13,457 bases of DNA from RGIG8497 sp045593265 (GTDB lineage: Bacteria > Bacillota > Clostridia > RGIG6154): the NCBI GenBank assembly GCA_045593265.1, contig JAZNWH010000126.1:1-13457 (forward strand). The letters are read 5' to 3'. A model generated the notes under the pieces. The model did not search any database and was not told where the DNA came from. It worked only from the letters and a program-made list of their open reading frames with translations. The translations under genes and the position numbers were made by a program. How positions within the stretch are numbered: position 1 is the stretch's first letter; each line of letters begins with the position of its first letter. Positions 6,443 through 13,457 of the stretch are shown here, piece by piece.

Positions 6443-9400
6443 ATGAAATTTTTGGAAGTGTTCAGAGAAGTGCAGGCATCTCCCGTAATGCTTTTGGCAG
6501 AAGTTCTGCACGTAAGTCTGAAACCTAATACAAATACAATGATAGTTCAGCTTGAAGTACCTTATGAATTTACTGAATCGGAAAAAGAAGATGTTGCAGG
6601 TGCAATTTCTTCAGCATATGGTGGTGTGAATGTAAAAGTTGAATATAAGGTAAAAGCTTTTGATAAGAAAGAAAGTCCTGTTATTTACGGAAGAGCAATA
6701 AAAGAACCCGTTATTGAAAAAATAAGTAATATTGATCGTTACTACGGAAAGGTTACTATTGAGGGACAAATTATTAATACAGATGAAAGAGAAACAAAAA
6801 AAGGAAAAATACTCTATAAATTTGATGTAACTGATAAAAGCTCATCAATTACCTGTAAATTAATTCTTTCTAAAGACGATGCAGAGAGAATTCTTCCTGA
6901 ACTTAAAAAAGGAAAATACATAACACTTTCCGGAGAAGCAGGCTATGACCGTTATGATAATGAGGTAGGTATTTTTGCTGACTCTATTATGAAGGCTTCT
7001 GCTCCTGTCTATAAAGACGATGTAGAAAAAGCGAGAGTTGAACTGCATCTTCATACTAAAATGAGTGCTATGGACAGTGTTATTGAAACTGATAAGGTAA
7101 TAGAAAGAGCAGCAAGCTGGGGACAGAAGGCAATAGCTATAACCGACCATGGTGTCGTTCAGTCTTTCCCTGATGCTCTGGATGCAGGAAAAAAATATGG
7201 CGTAAAAATACTTTACGGAGTAGAATGTTATCTTATAGACGATTCTGTGAAAATTCTTAGCAGAGATTGTGATGCAAGCTTTAACGATACTTTGGTTGCA
7301 GTTGATATTGAAACAACAAGTCTTAGTCCTCTCACAGGTACGATTATCGAATTTGGTGCAGTTAAAATCAGGGGAGGTCAGATAATTGAAAGTTTCAGCG
7401 AGCTTGTAGACCCGGGAAAAGCTATAGGTGAAACTACAACGAATCTTACAGGCATAACCAATGATATGCTCACAGGCAAACGAACAATAGCTGAAGTTAT
7501 GCCTGATTTTCTCGAATTTATAGGCGATGCCCCTTTAATTGCACATAATGCAAACTTTGACTATAATTTTATTCAGTATGAATGTGAAAAATTAGGATTA
7601 AAACTTAATAATGTGTATATAGATACTTTAGAGCTTTCGAAACTTGCTCTTGACGGACTTAAAAAGTTCAAACTGGATACTATAGCAAAACATCTTAATA
7701 TTAATATGGGCTCTCATCACAGAGCAACGGATGATGCAAATACCTGTGGTATGATTTTTATAAAAATTGCAGAACAGATGAAAAATGAAGGTTATACAAA
7801 GCTTTCTGATTTCAATTTGAAATATACTCAGAACGACTATAAGAAAGTAAATTCTTATCATGCTGTTATTTTAGTAAAAACGCAGGCAGGTATGAAAAAC
7901 TTATATAAAATAATCTCGGAATCTCATTTGAATTATTTTTATAAAAGACCAAGAGTTCCTAAACGAATTCTTCAGGAATATCGCGAGGGACTAATTATCG
8001 GATCTGCCTGTGAAGCAGGCGAACTTTATGATGCGGTAATATCAGGCGCAAGCCATGATAAGCTTTTGGAAATTGCTTCTTTTTACGATTACCTTGAAAT
8101 ACAGCCACTTGGAAACAACCGTTTTATGCTCGATAACGGAACTGTTAACTCAATGGAAGAAATTAAAAATTTCAACAGAGTTATAATTGATTTGGCAAAA
8201 GAACAGGATAAATTGTACGTGGCGACCTGTGATGCTCATTTTCTTGACCCTGAGGACAAAATATACAGAGCTATAATTCAGGCAGGGCAAGGGTACGATG
8301 ATGCAGACAGGCAAGCACCGCTTTATTTCAGAAGCACAACTCAGATGCTTGAAGAGTTTGATTATCTTGATGAAGAAACTGCATATAATGCTGTTGTAAC
8401 AAATACAAATTTAATTGCTGATATGATTGAATCCGACCTTCAGCCGATTCCCAAGAAGCAATATGCTCCTCGTATTGAAGGGGCCGAAGATGATGTTCGT
8501 AATATAACTTATCAGACAGCTCACGAAATATATGGCGACAGAATGCCACAGTTTGTTATTGACCGAATTGAAAAGGAGCTTAACTCGATTATAAATAACG
8601 GATTTTCAGTTATGTACGTTATTGCTCAAAAGCTTGTTTGGAAATCTATAGCTGACGGTTATCTCGTAGGCTCCCGTGGTTCTGTAGGTTCATCCTTTGT
8701 AGCATTTCTTATGAAAATTACAGAGGTAAATTCTCTGTGTCCTCATTATGTATGTCCTAACTGTAAATATAATGAATTTTTCCAAAATGGTGAAATCGCC
8801 TGTGGCATTGACTTACCTGATAAGCTTTGTCCTGAATGTGGTACACCTCTTTACAAGGACGGTCATGACATACCTTTTGAAACCTTTTTAGGATTCCACG
8901 GAGAGAAAGACCCTGATATTGACCTTAATTTTTCAGGTGAATATCAGTCAACTATTCATAAGTATACAGAAGAGCTTTTTGGTGAAGGCTTTGTGTTTAA
9001 AGCAGGAACAATTTCTACTCTTGCAGATAAAACAGCCTACGGGTATGTTGTAAAATATCTGGAAGAGAGAGGAATACTTGCTACAAATGCTGAAAAGAAC
9101 AGACTTACCCTTGGTTGTGCAGGAGTCAAGAAAACAACAGGACAGCATCCCGGTGGTATGGTAGTTGTTCCGTCCGATATGGATATTTACGATTTTTGTC
9201 CTATTCACAGACCTGCAGATAAGGATGATGCAGACTTTATAACAACCCACTTTGATTACAGCAAAATGAAAGGAACACTTTTAAAGCTTGATGAACTGGG
9301 ACACGATGATCCTACATCACTAAGAATGCTTGGAGACCTGACGGGGATAGATGTTCAGAAAATTCCATTAGATGATAAAAAGGTTATGAGTCTTTTCCAT

Positions 9401-10357
9401 ACAAACGAGGCACTTAATTATTTGCCTGAATATATGGAAGGAGAGACCTTTATAGATGTTGTGGGAACCTATGCTATTCCTGAGTTTGGTACAAGCTTTG
9501 TAAGGCAGATGCTTATTGATACCAAACCTGAAACCTTTAGTGAACTTATACGTATTTCAGGTCTTTCTCATGGTACTAACGTTTGGCTTGGAAACGCACA
9601 GGAGTTAGTTAAAGCAGGAACTGCAACCTTAAAAGAAGTTATCTGTACCCGTGATGACATTATGGTTAATCTGATGCATATGGGTATGGAGTCAAAAGAT
9701 GCCTTTGATATAATGGAATTTACCCGTAAAGGCAAATTTAAGCAGCATAAGGATTTAATACCTAAAATGGAGGAATCTAATGTTCCCCAGTGGTACATAG
9801 ATTCCTGTCTTAAAATCAGCTATATGTTCCCTAAAGCTCATGCGGCGGCATATGTAACAATGGCTTTCAGAATTGCCTGGTTTAAAGTGTATAAACCTCT
9901 TGCTTTCTATCAGACATACTTTACTGTAAGAGCAGATTTATTCGATACAACCATTATGACAAAGGGAATTGAAAGAACAAGAGATGAAATACGCAAGCTT
10001 AAAAACAGTGATGAAAAGCTTTCTGCAACAAATCAAAGTATTCTTACGATACTTGAAGTTGTAAATGAGATGTATACAAGAGGTTTTACTTTCCTACCTG
10101 TAAGCTTGTATGAATCTGATGCGAAAATGTTTCTCGAAAAAGACGGAGCAATATTGCCACCTCTTAATGCTATGGCAGGTCTTGGTGAAAATGCAGCCAT
10201 CGCTATAGCAGAAGCAAGAAAAGACGGAGAGTTTTTATCTATCGAAGACTTAAGACTAAGGAGTGGAATAAATAAAACAGCCTTAGAGGTTCTTCGTCTT
10301 GAGGGATGTCTCGATGGTATGGAGGAATCAGACCAGATTCAATTCTTTACCTTTTAA
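6443..10357 (+). CDS. polC: DNA polymerase III alpha subunit, PolC type
   Basis: PolC is the replicative polymerase of low-GC Gram-positive bacteria with built-in proofreading. Domains in order: a short N-terminal domain (about 1-80), an OB-fold (about 90-190), a PHP domain beginning VELHLHTKMSAMDSV (about 199) and a DEDDh exonuclease inserted in it (about 285-450), with DIETT, LIAHNANFDYNF and HHRATDDANT. The polymerase core follows, with GSRGSVGSSFVAF near 742-756. A zinc motif starts at Cys766 (CPHYVCPNC) and ends with LCPECG. Catalytic carboxylates fit Asp825 and Asp827 in DPDIDLNFS and Asp950 in LKLDELGHDDPT. It has 1304 residues, about 130 fewer than Bacillus subtilis PolC, and the shortening is at the N-terminus before the OB-fold. 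GGAGG (6433-6437), five bases before the ATG, firmly supports this start. A terminator follows. Confidence 0.97.
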   Translation: MKFLEVFREVQASPVMLLAEVLHVSLKPNTNTMIVQLEVPYEFTESEKEDVAGAISSAYGGVNVKVEYKVKAFDKKESPVIYGRAIKEPVIEKISNIDRYYGKVTIEGQIINTDERETKKGKILYKFDVTDKSSSITCKLILSKDDAERILPELKKGKYITLSGEAGYDRYDNEVGIFADSIMKASAPVYKDDVEKARVELHLHTKMSAMDSVIETDKVIERAASWGQKAIAITDHGVVQSFPDALDAGKKYGVKILYGVECYLIDDSVKILSRDCDASFNDTLVAVDIETTSLSPLTGTIIEFGAVKIRGGQIIESFSELVDPGKAIGETTTNLTGITNDMLTGKRTIAEVMPDFLEFIGDAPLIAHNANFDYNFIQYECEKLGLKLNNVYIDTLELSKLALDGLKKFKLDTIAKHLNINMGSHHRATDDANTCGMIFIKIAEQMKNEGYTKLSDFNLKYTQNDYKKVNSYHAVILVKTQAGMKNLYKIISESHLNYFYKRPRVPKRILQEYREGLIIGSACEAGELYDAVISGASHDKLLEIASFYDYLEIQPLGNNRFMLDNGTVNSMEEIKNFNRVIIDLAKEQDKLYVATCDAHFLDPEDKIYRAIIQAGQGYDDADRQAPLYFRSTTQMLEEFDYLDEETAYNAVVTNTNLIADMIESDLQPIPKKQYAPRIEGAEDDVRNITYQTAHEIYGDRMPQFVIDRIEKELNSIINNGFSVMYVIAQKLVWKSIADGYLVGSRGSVGSSFVAFLMKITEVNSLCPHYVCPNCKYNEFFQNGEIACGIDLPDKLCPECGTPLYKDGHDIPFETFLGFHGEKDPDIDLNFSGEYQSTIHKYTEELFGEGFVFKAGTISTLADKTAYGYVVKYLEERGILATNAEKNRLTLGCAGVKKTTGQHPGGMVVVPSDMDIYDFCPIHRPADKDDADFITTHFDYSKMKGTLLKLDELGHDDPTSLRMLGDLTGIDVQKIPLDDKKVMSLFHTNEALNYLPEYMEGETFIDVVGTYAIPEFGTSFVRQMLIDTKPETFSELIRISGLSHGTNVWLGNAQELVKAGTATLKEVICTRDDIMVNLMHMGMESKDAFDIMEFTRKGKFKQHKDLIPKMEESNVPQWYIDSCLKISYMFPKAHAAAYVTMAFRIAWFKVYKPLAFYQTYFTVRADLFDTTIMTKGIERTRDEIRKLKNSDEKLSATNQSILTILEVVNEMYTRGFTFLPVSLYESDAKMFLEKDGAILPPLNAMAGLGENAAIAIAEARKDGEFLSIEDLRLRSGINKTALEVLRLEGCLDGMEESDQIQFFTF

Positions 10358-10374
10358 CAATCAAATTAATTTTG

Positions 10375-10408
10375 GAACTGTAAATTTTAAATTTACAGTT
10401 CTTTTTTT
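10375..10408 (+). terminator. Intrinsic terminator after polC
   Basis: GAACTGTAAATTT (10375-10387) and AAATTTACAGTTC (10389-10401) are perfect inverted copies around one base. A run of seven T follows at 10402-10408. It lies 17 bases past the polC stop and should end the operon transcript. The T-run and the stem's A/T richness make it fairly symmetric, but the T-run is only on the plus-strand exit side. Confidence 0.9.
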
Positions 10409-10463
10409 AGTATATTTTGGATAAATTTTGCATAAATATATTAATATAAAATTATTCAGGGGG
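10409..10463 (+). promoter_or_regulatory. Probable promoter region for the SSB-like gene
   Basis: The preceding terminator implies a promoter in this short A/T-rich stretch. Possible -35 elements are TTGGAT (10417-10422) and TTGCAT (10428-10433). Possible -10 sequences lie among 10440-10456 (ATTAATATAAAATTATT). None is a clean consensus pair. The ribosome binding site AGGGGG is at 10458-10463. Confidence 0.3.
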
Positions 10464-10469
10464 ATAAAT

Positions 10470-11108
10470 ATGGAAATTTTACTTAATAATGAGGTCAATT
10501 TAAAAGGTACAGTTGTCAGTGGAATTGAATACAGCCATGAAATTTATTCAGAAAAATTCAATAAGTTTGTTTTAAGAGTTCCAAGACTGAGTGAAAATTA
10601 TGATGAGGTTATAATTACTGCCTCAGAAAGAATAACAGAAGGACTTAATATAAAAGAAGGTAATGAAATAAAAATCGAAGGACAATTCAGATCATATAAT
10701 AATTATACCGAAACAGGCAGCAGACTTGTACTTACTGTTTTTGCCAAAAATATCGAATTTTGTGATGATATAAACGATGATCCTAATGCTATATATTTAA
10801 ATGGATTTATATGTAAAGAGCCTGTGTACAGAACTACACCTTTCGGGCGTGAAATCTGTGATGTGCTAATTGCTGTAAACCGACAGTATGGCAAATCCGA
10901 TTATATACCTTGTATAACATGGGGCAGAAATGCAAAATTCACAGGGAACCTTGAGGTTGGTACAAACATAAAAATCTGGGGACGTATTCAAAGTCGTAAC
11001 TATCGTAAAAAAGTATCCGAGGACGAATTTGTTGAAAAGACAGCCTACGAAGTTTCTGTAACAAAAATGGAGATTGTTCAAAAAGAAGAGGAAATGTATA
11101 CTGTTTAA
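10470..11108 (+). CDS. Tandem OB-fold single-stranded DNA-binding-like protein
   Basis: The 212-residue protein appears to hold two OB-folds joined by an acidic linker (CDDINDDPN, 98-106). The first runs about 7-97. The second runs about 107-203 and carries typical SSB features: PVYRTTPFGREICDVLIAV, then PCITWGRNAK and the GRIQSRNYRKK strand (171-181). It therefore probably binds single-stranded nucleic acid. The common acidic SSB tail ending in DDDIPF is absent; the protein ends in EEEMYTV. The usual housekeeping SSB has one OB-fold and sits between rpsF and rpsR, so this is likely a second, Clostridia-type paralogue, possibly linked to replication by its place behind polC. The ATG at 10470 has AGGGGG six bases upstream. 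A longer reading from TTG at 10428 has no such support. Confidence 0.8.
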   Translation: MEILLNNEVNLKGTVVSGIEYSHEIYSEKFNKFVLRVPRLSENYDEVIITASERITEGLNIKEGNEIKIEGQFRSYNNYTETGSRLVLTVFAKNIEFCDDINDDPNAIYLNGFICKEPVYRTTPFGREICDVLIAVNRQYGKSDYIPCITWGRNAKFTGNLEVGTNIKIWGRIQSRNYRKKVSEDEFVEKTAYEVSVTKMEIVQKEEEMYTV

Positions 11109-11259
11109 AAATTAACAAAATTTGTCGACATAAGAAAAACATAACTGTATATAACTTTTTTAAAAGCTTAAAATAGTATTGTGATTTCGAGCAAAAGCAT
11201 TTTTTACTTAAAAATATTTTTGATCTTAATCACTAAAATATACAAGGAGTGTTTTTAAA
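11109..11259 (+). promoter_or_regulatory. Leader region of the SASP gene
   Basis: This A/T-rich spacer separates the SSB-like gene from the spore protein gene. No intrinsic terminator is clear in it. SASP genes are normally transcribed by the forespore sigma factor G. A GCATTT near 11198 could serve as a -35-like element, but no matching -10 is convincing. TTTGTCGACA at 11121-11130 resembles a Spo0A box (consensus TTTGTCRAA) with a mismatch. AAGGAG at 11244-11249, ten bases before the ATG, is the ribosome binding site. Confidence 0.35.
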
Positions 11260-11514
11260 ATGTCTAAATCTAAAGTAGTAGTACCAGAAGCAAGAGAAGC
11301 TCTTGACAGATTTAAAATGGAAGCTGCAAGCGAAGTTGGTGTAAACTTAAAGCAGGGTTACAACGGCGACCTTACTTCAAAGCAGGCAGGTTCAGTAGGC
11401 GGTCAGATGGTTAAAAAAATCTGTCCTGAACGAAGTGTGAGCTATGACCGCAATTATAGATGGCTTGACGGACACCTAAAAACCATTAGCTACACCTATA
11501 CAGTAACAGCATAA
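11260..11514 (+). CDS. Alpha/beta-type small acid-soluble spore protein with atypical C-terminus
   Basis: SASPs coat and protect DNA in the dormant spore and are degraded at germination by the GPR protease. Residues 1-54 are canonical: VVVPEAREALDRFKMEAA, the GPR-site-like EAASEVGV (21-28), then YNGDLTSKQAGSVGGQMVKK (34-53). Family members usually end soon after this, with a short helix such as MVKKMIE plus a few residues. Here residues 55-84 (CPERSVSYDRNY, then RWLDGHLKTISYTYTVTA) are unlike any SASP I know and are richer in G and C. Other frames in this tail stop at once, so a simple frameshift does not restore the family ending. The gene probably has its native 3' end replaced by foreign DNA. 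Whether the product is still functional is uncertain, though the main DNA-binding and GPR segments are intact. Confidence 0.85.
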   Translation: MSKSKVVVPEAREALDRFKMEAASEVGVNLKQGYNGDLTSKQAGSVGGQMVKKICPERSVSYDRNYRWLDGHLKTISYTYTVTA

Positions 11515-11520
11515 CACAAA

Positions 11521-11561
11521 CACCCTCAAAGGATTTCTTTTCCTCTGAGGGTGCTTTTTTT
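11521..11561 (+). terminator. Intrinsic terminator after the SASP gene
   Basis: CACCCTCA (11521-11528) pairs with TGAGGGTG (11546-11553). An inner AGGA 11530-11533 pairs with TCCT 11541-11544 after one A/C mismatch. A T-run follows at 11555-11561. It starts 6 bases after the SASP stop, and its T-run touches the hsdS stop codon, so it separates the two convergent transcripts. On the minus strand the stem is not followed by a good T-run, so activity for hsdS is doubtful. Confidence 0.85.
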
Positions 11562-12597
11562 ATCTCTTGGCATATTCAAGATATTTTTTATACTTCCCGA
11601 ACATAACGGCTTTTGCATACTGTGTCATATATTCATAGTCTGGCTGTCCGTCGTCGGTAATGGGCAAGAGTATTTTCTGCCTTGCCATTCGGTTGCCGTT
11701 AAACTTGTAGCCGTATGTGTATTTGACTTTCTGCTTTCGTATCAGCATACTACAAAACAGCAAGATATACTTTCCGTCGTCGGCGTCCTTCAAGTGTAGG
11801 CGTTTAACATCGTCTGAGAACACACAACTATATGGGTGGTAAAAGGCTTCTGCTACGCTGCCGTTATAGTTTACCCCTAAAACATTATGGTCAAGTGTTT
11901 CGTTTGGTGTGTTTATCCAATTAGTGACGCCGTTGTTCAATTCTGTTGCCCCGATGAAAGGCAAGTTTCCGCTATCCATATCAGCAGTAGTCAAGCGTTT
12001 ACCTGCTTTAATATCGAATATATCAGCAATAGAGAACTCTTTCCACTCTTTTTCCGCAAGTGGTACCGGTGGCGTTTCAAGTTCCGCATTGACAAAATCA
12101 ATGTATTTCTGTTTGAGTTTGTCCTCTCGCTCCCTGATGTACTGCTCCATAAAGGCATAGTCTGGCTGTCCGTCGTCTGCTATCGGTAACATTATCATTA
12201 TCTTTTTAAGTCTTTTTTCACTAATTGAATGACCGTGACTGAATAAGCTCCGCTGCTTTGTCGTACTCGCACACAAGAAAAGCATTACAAGTCTGCTCTT
12301 TGTGTTCTTGGGATACAATGCTGTGCAGTGGCTGTCTAAATAGTAGTCGTGCGGTTGATAATATGCAATACCAACGCCGCCGTCGCCGTCGTTGTTTAGT
12401 GACATAGAGTTGCCGTCATAAATAGATTTATCGTTTTCTTTTACAAACGCTTTCAGTCCGTTGTTGATATTTTTTGCAGATACAAGCGGATAATCTCCGT
12501 CGGTCAAACTATTCATTTTGTTTTGATTTCCTCGATTGTATTCAAATAAATCAATTAGCTTGAACGCTTTCCATGTTCTATCGTTAAGGCTCAACAT
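11560..12597 (-). CDS. hsdS: Restriction-modification specificity subunit (HsdS-like)
   Basis: The S subunit provides DNA target recognition for a type I-like restriction-modification complex. The 345-residue protein has two similar halves. Half one runs from W9 (WKAFKLIDLF) through a target-recognition domain to LPIADDGQPDY (137-147) and a charged helical linker (about 149-176). Half two runs from W185 (WKEFSIADIF) to LPITDDGQPDY (311-321) and a shorter helix. The second domain contains PFIGATELNNGVTNWI, GVNYNGSVAEAFYHPY and FSDDVKR, seen in many S subunits. A longer reading from 12654 exists, but ATG at 12597 is preferred because GGGGAGG lies nine bases before it. This start overlaps the end of hsdM by 14 bases, so translation is probably coupled. 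No restriction subunit gene is in the window. Confidence 0.85.
   Translation of the reverse strand: MLSLNDRTWKAFKLIDLFEYNRGNQNKMNSLTDGDYPLVSAKNINNGLKAFVKENDKSIYDGNSMSLNNDGDGGVGIAYYQPHDYYLDSHCTALYPKNTKSRLVMLFLCASTTKQRSLFSHGHSISEKRLKKIMIMLPIADDGQPDYAFMEQYIREREDKLKQKYIDFVNAELETPPVPLAEKEWKEFSIADIFDIKAGKRLTTADMDSGNLPFIGATELNNGVTNWINTPNETLDHNVLGVNYNGSVAEAFYHPYSCVFSDDVKRLHLKDADDGKYILLFCSMLIRKQKVKYTYGYKFNGNRMARQKILLPITDDGQPDYEYMTQYAKAVMFGKYKKYLEYAKR
11634..11655. repeat. 22-bp direct repeat in hsdS, copy 1
   Basis: This segment is identical to 12156-12177. It encodes the DDGQPDY part of the conserved region that ends the second half of HsdS. The two copies are 522 bp apart, exactly 174 codons. See copy 2. 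Confidence 0.9.
12156..12177. repeat. 22-bp direct repeat in hsdS, copy 2
   Basis: This is the upstream copy in hsdS reading order and encodes the DDGQPDY part of the first half. The identity extends to third codon positions, which is more than protein conservation alone requires. It suggests recent duplication or gene conversion. Recombination between copies would remove one recognition domain in frame. Confidence 0.9.
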
Positions 12598-13457
12598 TCT
12601 TGTCAACCTCCCCGAACAGATACTCACGCCCTTGCATAACCATTGAAAATTCAAATGTCAAATAATCCCCGATAGATTTTTCAAAGTCCGCTTCGGTTGG
12701 TATTTCGTCATTGAAATAGTAAAAACTATGTAGCCACTCGTCAGCAGCTTCTACTGTTGTATATACACAGAATTTGCTCTCGGCTTCCATTTCTTCACGC
12801 CATACAGACAAAAGATGTGCTTTGCGGTCTTTTGCGGCTTCGGTTTCGATTAGTCCTATATGCGGAGCTACCTTGTAGCCGTCATTTTCAAAATTGATAA
12901 ATTTACAAATCTTGTCCGTTTCGTGCGGTATGCCTGCCGTAAAGACTGCGATACACGGAACAGTACCCACGCCGTAAAAGGTGTCTTTGCTCAATGAGAT
13001 AACTCCCTCAAGAGTATGATGTTTCAAAATGCTCTCTTTGACAGCTTGCTCGTCCTTGCTCTTTCCGGTCATAGCAGACTGCGGAACGATAACGGCACAC
13101 CTCGCACCGACTGTCAAGCTGTTCAGTAAATGCTCCGTGAAAGCTATCTCGTATAAATCGGGGTTTGCTTTACTGCCTTGTGAGTATGGCGGGTTCATAA
13201 AGCCTACTGTCGCACCCTTTAACTGTAACTGATTGGGGTTTAACTTCAAAAAGTCCGTATCTATAAGGTTGCTCTTGCCGTCGCCCCGAAGTATCATATT
13301 AGTTGTAGCTATCGTGAACATATAGGGTTGAAGTTCAACGCCGTGCAGTTGCTTTTGTCTTATGTTCCGCTTTTCGTTGTCGGTTGTTGCTTGCTTTAAC
13401 ATTTTATGCATAGCCGCAATCAAAAAACCTGCCGTGCCACAGCACGGATCGAAAACT
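12584..13457 (-). CDS. hsdM: N6-adenine DNA methyltransferase subunit (HsdM-like), N-terminus outside window
   Basis: The modification subunit transfers a methyl group from S-adenosylmethionine to adenine at the site chosen by HsdS. Only the C-terminal part, about 290 residues, is present. The frame is open to the window edge, so an apparent TTG start at 13423 is not real. Upstream codons give VFDPCCGTAGFL, the SAM-binding motif I (13456-13421; usual form DPACGTGGFL). The catalytic NPPY motif IV is at 13195-13184 in GFMNPPYSQGS. Next are VGARCAVIVPQSAM and the GVGTVPCIAVF strand typical of HsdM-type enzymes. The C-terminal helical region ends DKNVEP. The gene reads leftward and overlaps hsdS. 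A restriction subunit may lie to the right. An orphan or type IIG-like arrangement cannot be excluded. Confidence 0.88.
   Translation of the reverse strand, partial: VFDPCCGTAGFLIAAMHKMLKQATTDNEKRNIRQKQLHGVELQPYMFTIATTNMILRGDGKSNLIDTDFLKLNPNQLQLKGATVGFMNPPYSQGSKANPDLYEIAFTEHLLNSLTVGARCAVIVPQSAMTGKSKDEQAVKESILKHHTLEGVISLSKDTFYGVGTVPCIAVFTAGIPHETDKICKFINFENDGYKVAPHIGLIETEAAKDRKAHLLSVWREEMEAESKFCVYTTVEAADEWLHSFYYFNDEIPTEADFEKSIGDYLTFEFSMVMQGREYLFGEVDKNVEP

Larger units (their letters stand above)
11420..13457. mobile_element. Candidate genomic island edge carrying a restriction-modification system
   Basis: From inside the 3' part of the SASP gene to the window edge, the DNA becomes visibly richer in G and C than the operon to the left. 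Gene direction reverses, and the content is a restriction-modification system, a class often acquired by transfer. The break falls where the SASP sequence stops matching its family. No integrase, transposase or terminal repeats are visible here, and the right end is outside the window. This is an inference, not a defined element. A recombination hot spot or an assembly join is also possible. Confidence 0.4.

Noticed and set aside
11551..12189. Plus-strand open frames within the hsdS region
   Set aside because: They are the reverse complement of a well-supported HsdS with two conserved halves and carry no family features.
1..13457. CRISPR arrays, tRNA or rRNA genes, insertion sequences
   Set aside because: No regularly spaced short repeats, no cloverleaf-like sequence and no transposase reading frame were seen. 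The only clear direct repeat pair is the one in hsdS.

Overview
The window looks like a chromosome segment of a low-GC, spore-forming, Gram-positive anaerobe of the Clostridia, possibly a gut Oscillospirales or Lachnospirales type. The evidence is A/T-rich codon use, strong GGAGG ribosome binding sites, a Gram-positive PolC polymerase, an alpha/beta small acid-soluble spore protein, and the gene order pyrH-frr-uppS-cdsA-dxr-rseP-ispG-polC. That order matches the conserved Firmicutes cluster, with ispG in the place that proS takes in Bacillus. The exact genus cannot be read from this sequence.

Layout. Bases 1-296 hold no convincing gene. They contain a dense set of inverted repeats that could be a dispersed repeat or a structured RNA, followed by a small hairpin before pyrH. 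Bases 297-10357 are a tight plus-strand run of eight core genes: UMP kinase, ribosome recycling factor, undecaprenyl diphosphate synthase, CDP-diglyceride synthase, DXP reductoisomerase, site-2 protease, HMBPP synthase and DNA polymerase III PolC. Spacing is 0-60 bp, with overlaps at frr/uppS and dxr/rseP, so most are probably co-transcribed. Dxr and IspG are MEP-pathway isoprenoid enzymes. UppS turns their product into the undecaprenyl carrier lipid for the cell wall, CdsA feeds phospholipid synthesis, and RseP works in the membrane. The operon thus links nucleotide, translation, envelope-lipid and replication functions. A strong intrinsic terminator follows polC.

Bases 10470-11108 encode a protein with two OB-folds related to single-stranded DNA-binding proteins. 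Bases 11260-11514 encode a spore SASP whose first about 54 residues are canonical but whose last about 30 residues are not SASP-like. A terminator follows. From about 11420 to the right edge, base composition and content change: the minus strand carries hsdS and the 3' part of hsdM, a type I-like restriction-modification system that continues beyond the window.

Most notable points: the abrupt replacement of the SASP C-terminus exactly where the restriction-modification region begins, which suggests an insertion or recombination junction; the inverted-repeat-rich segment at the left edge; the in-frame 22-bp direct repeats in hsdS that could drive loss or exchange of a specificity domain; and a perfect hairpin between uppS and cdsA. 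No clearly new system is visible. The core operon is ordinary.
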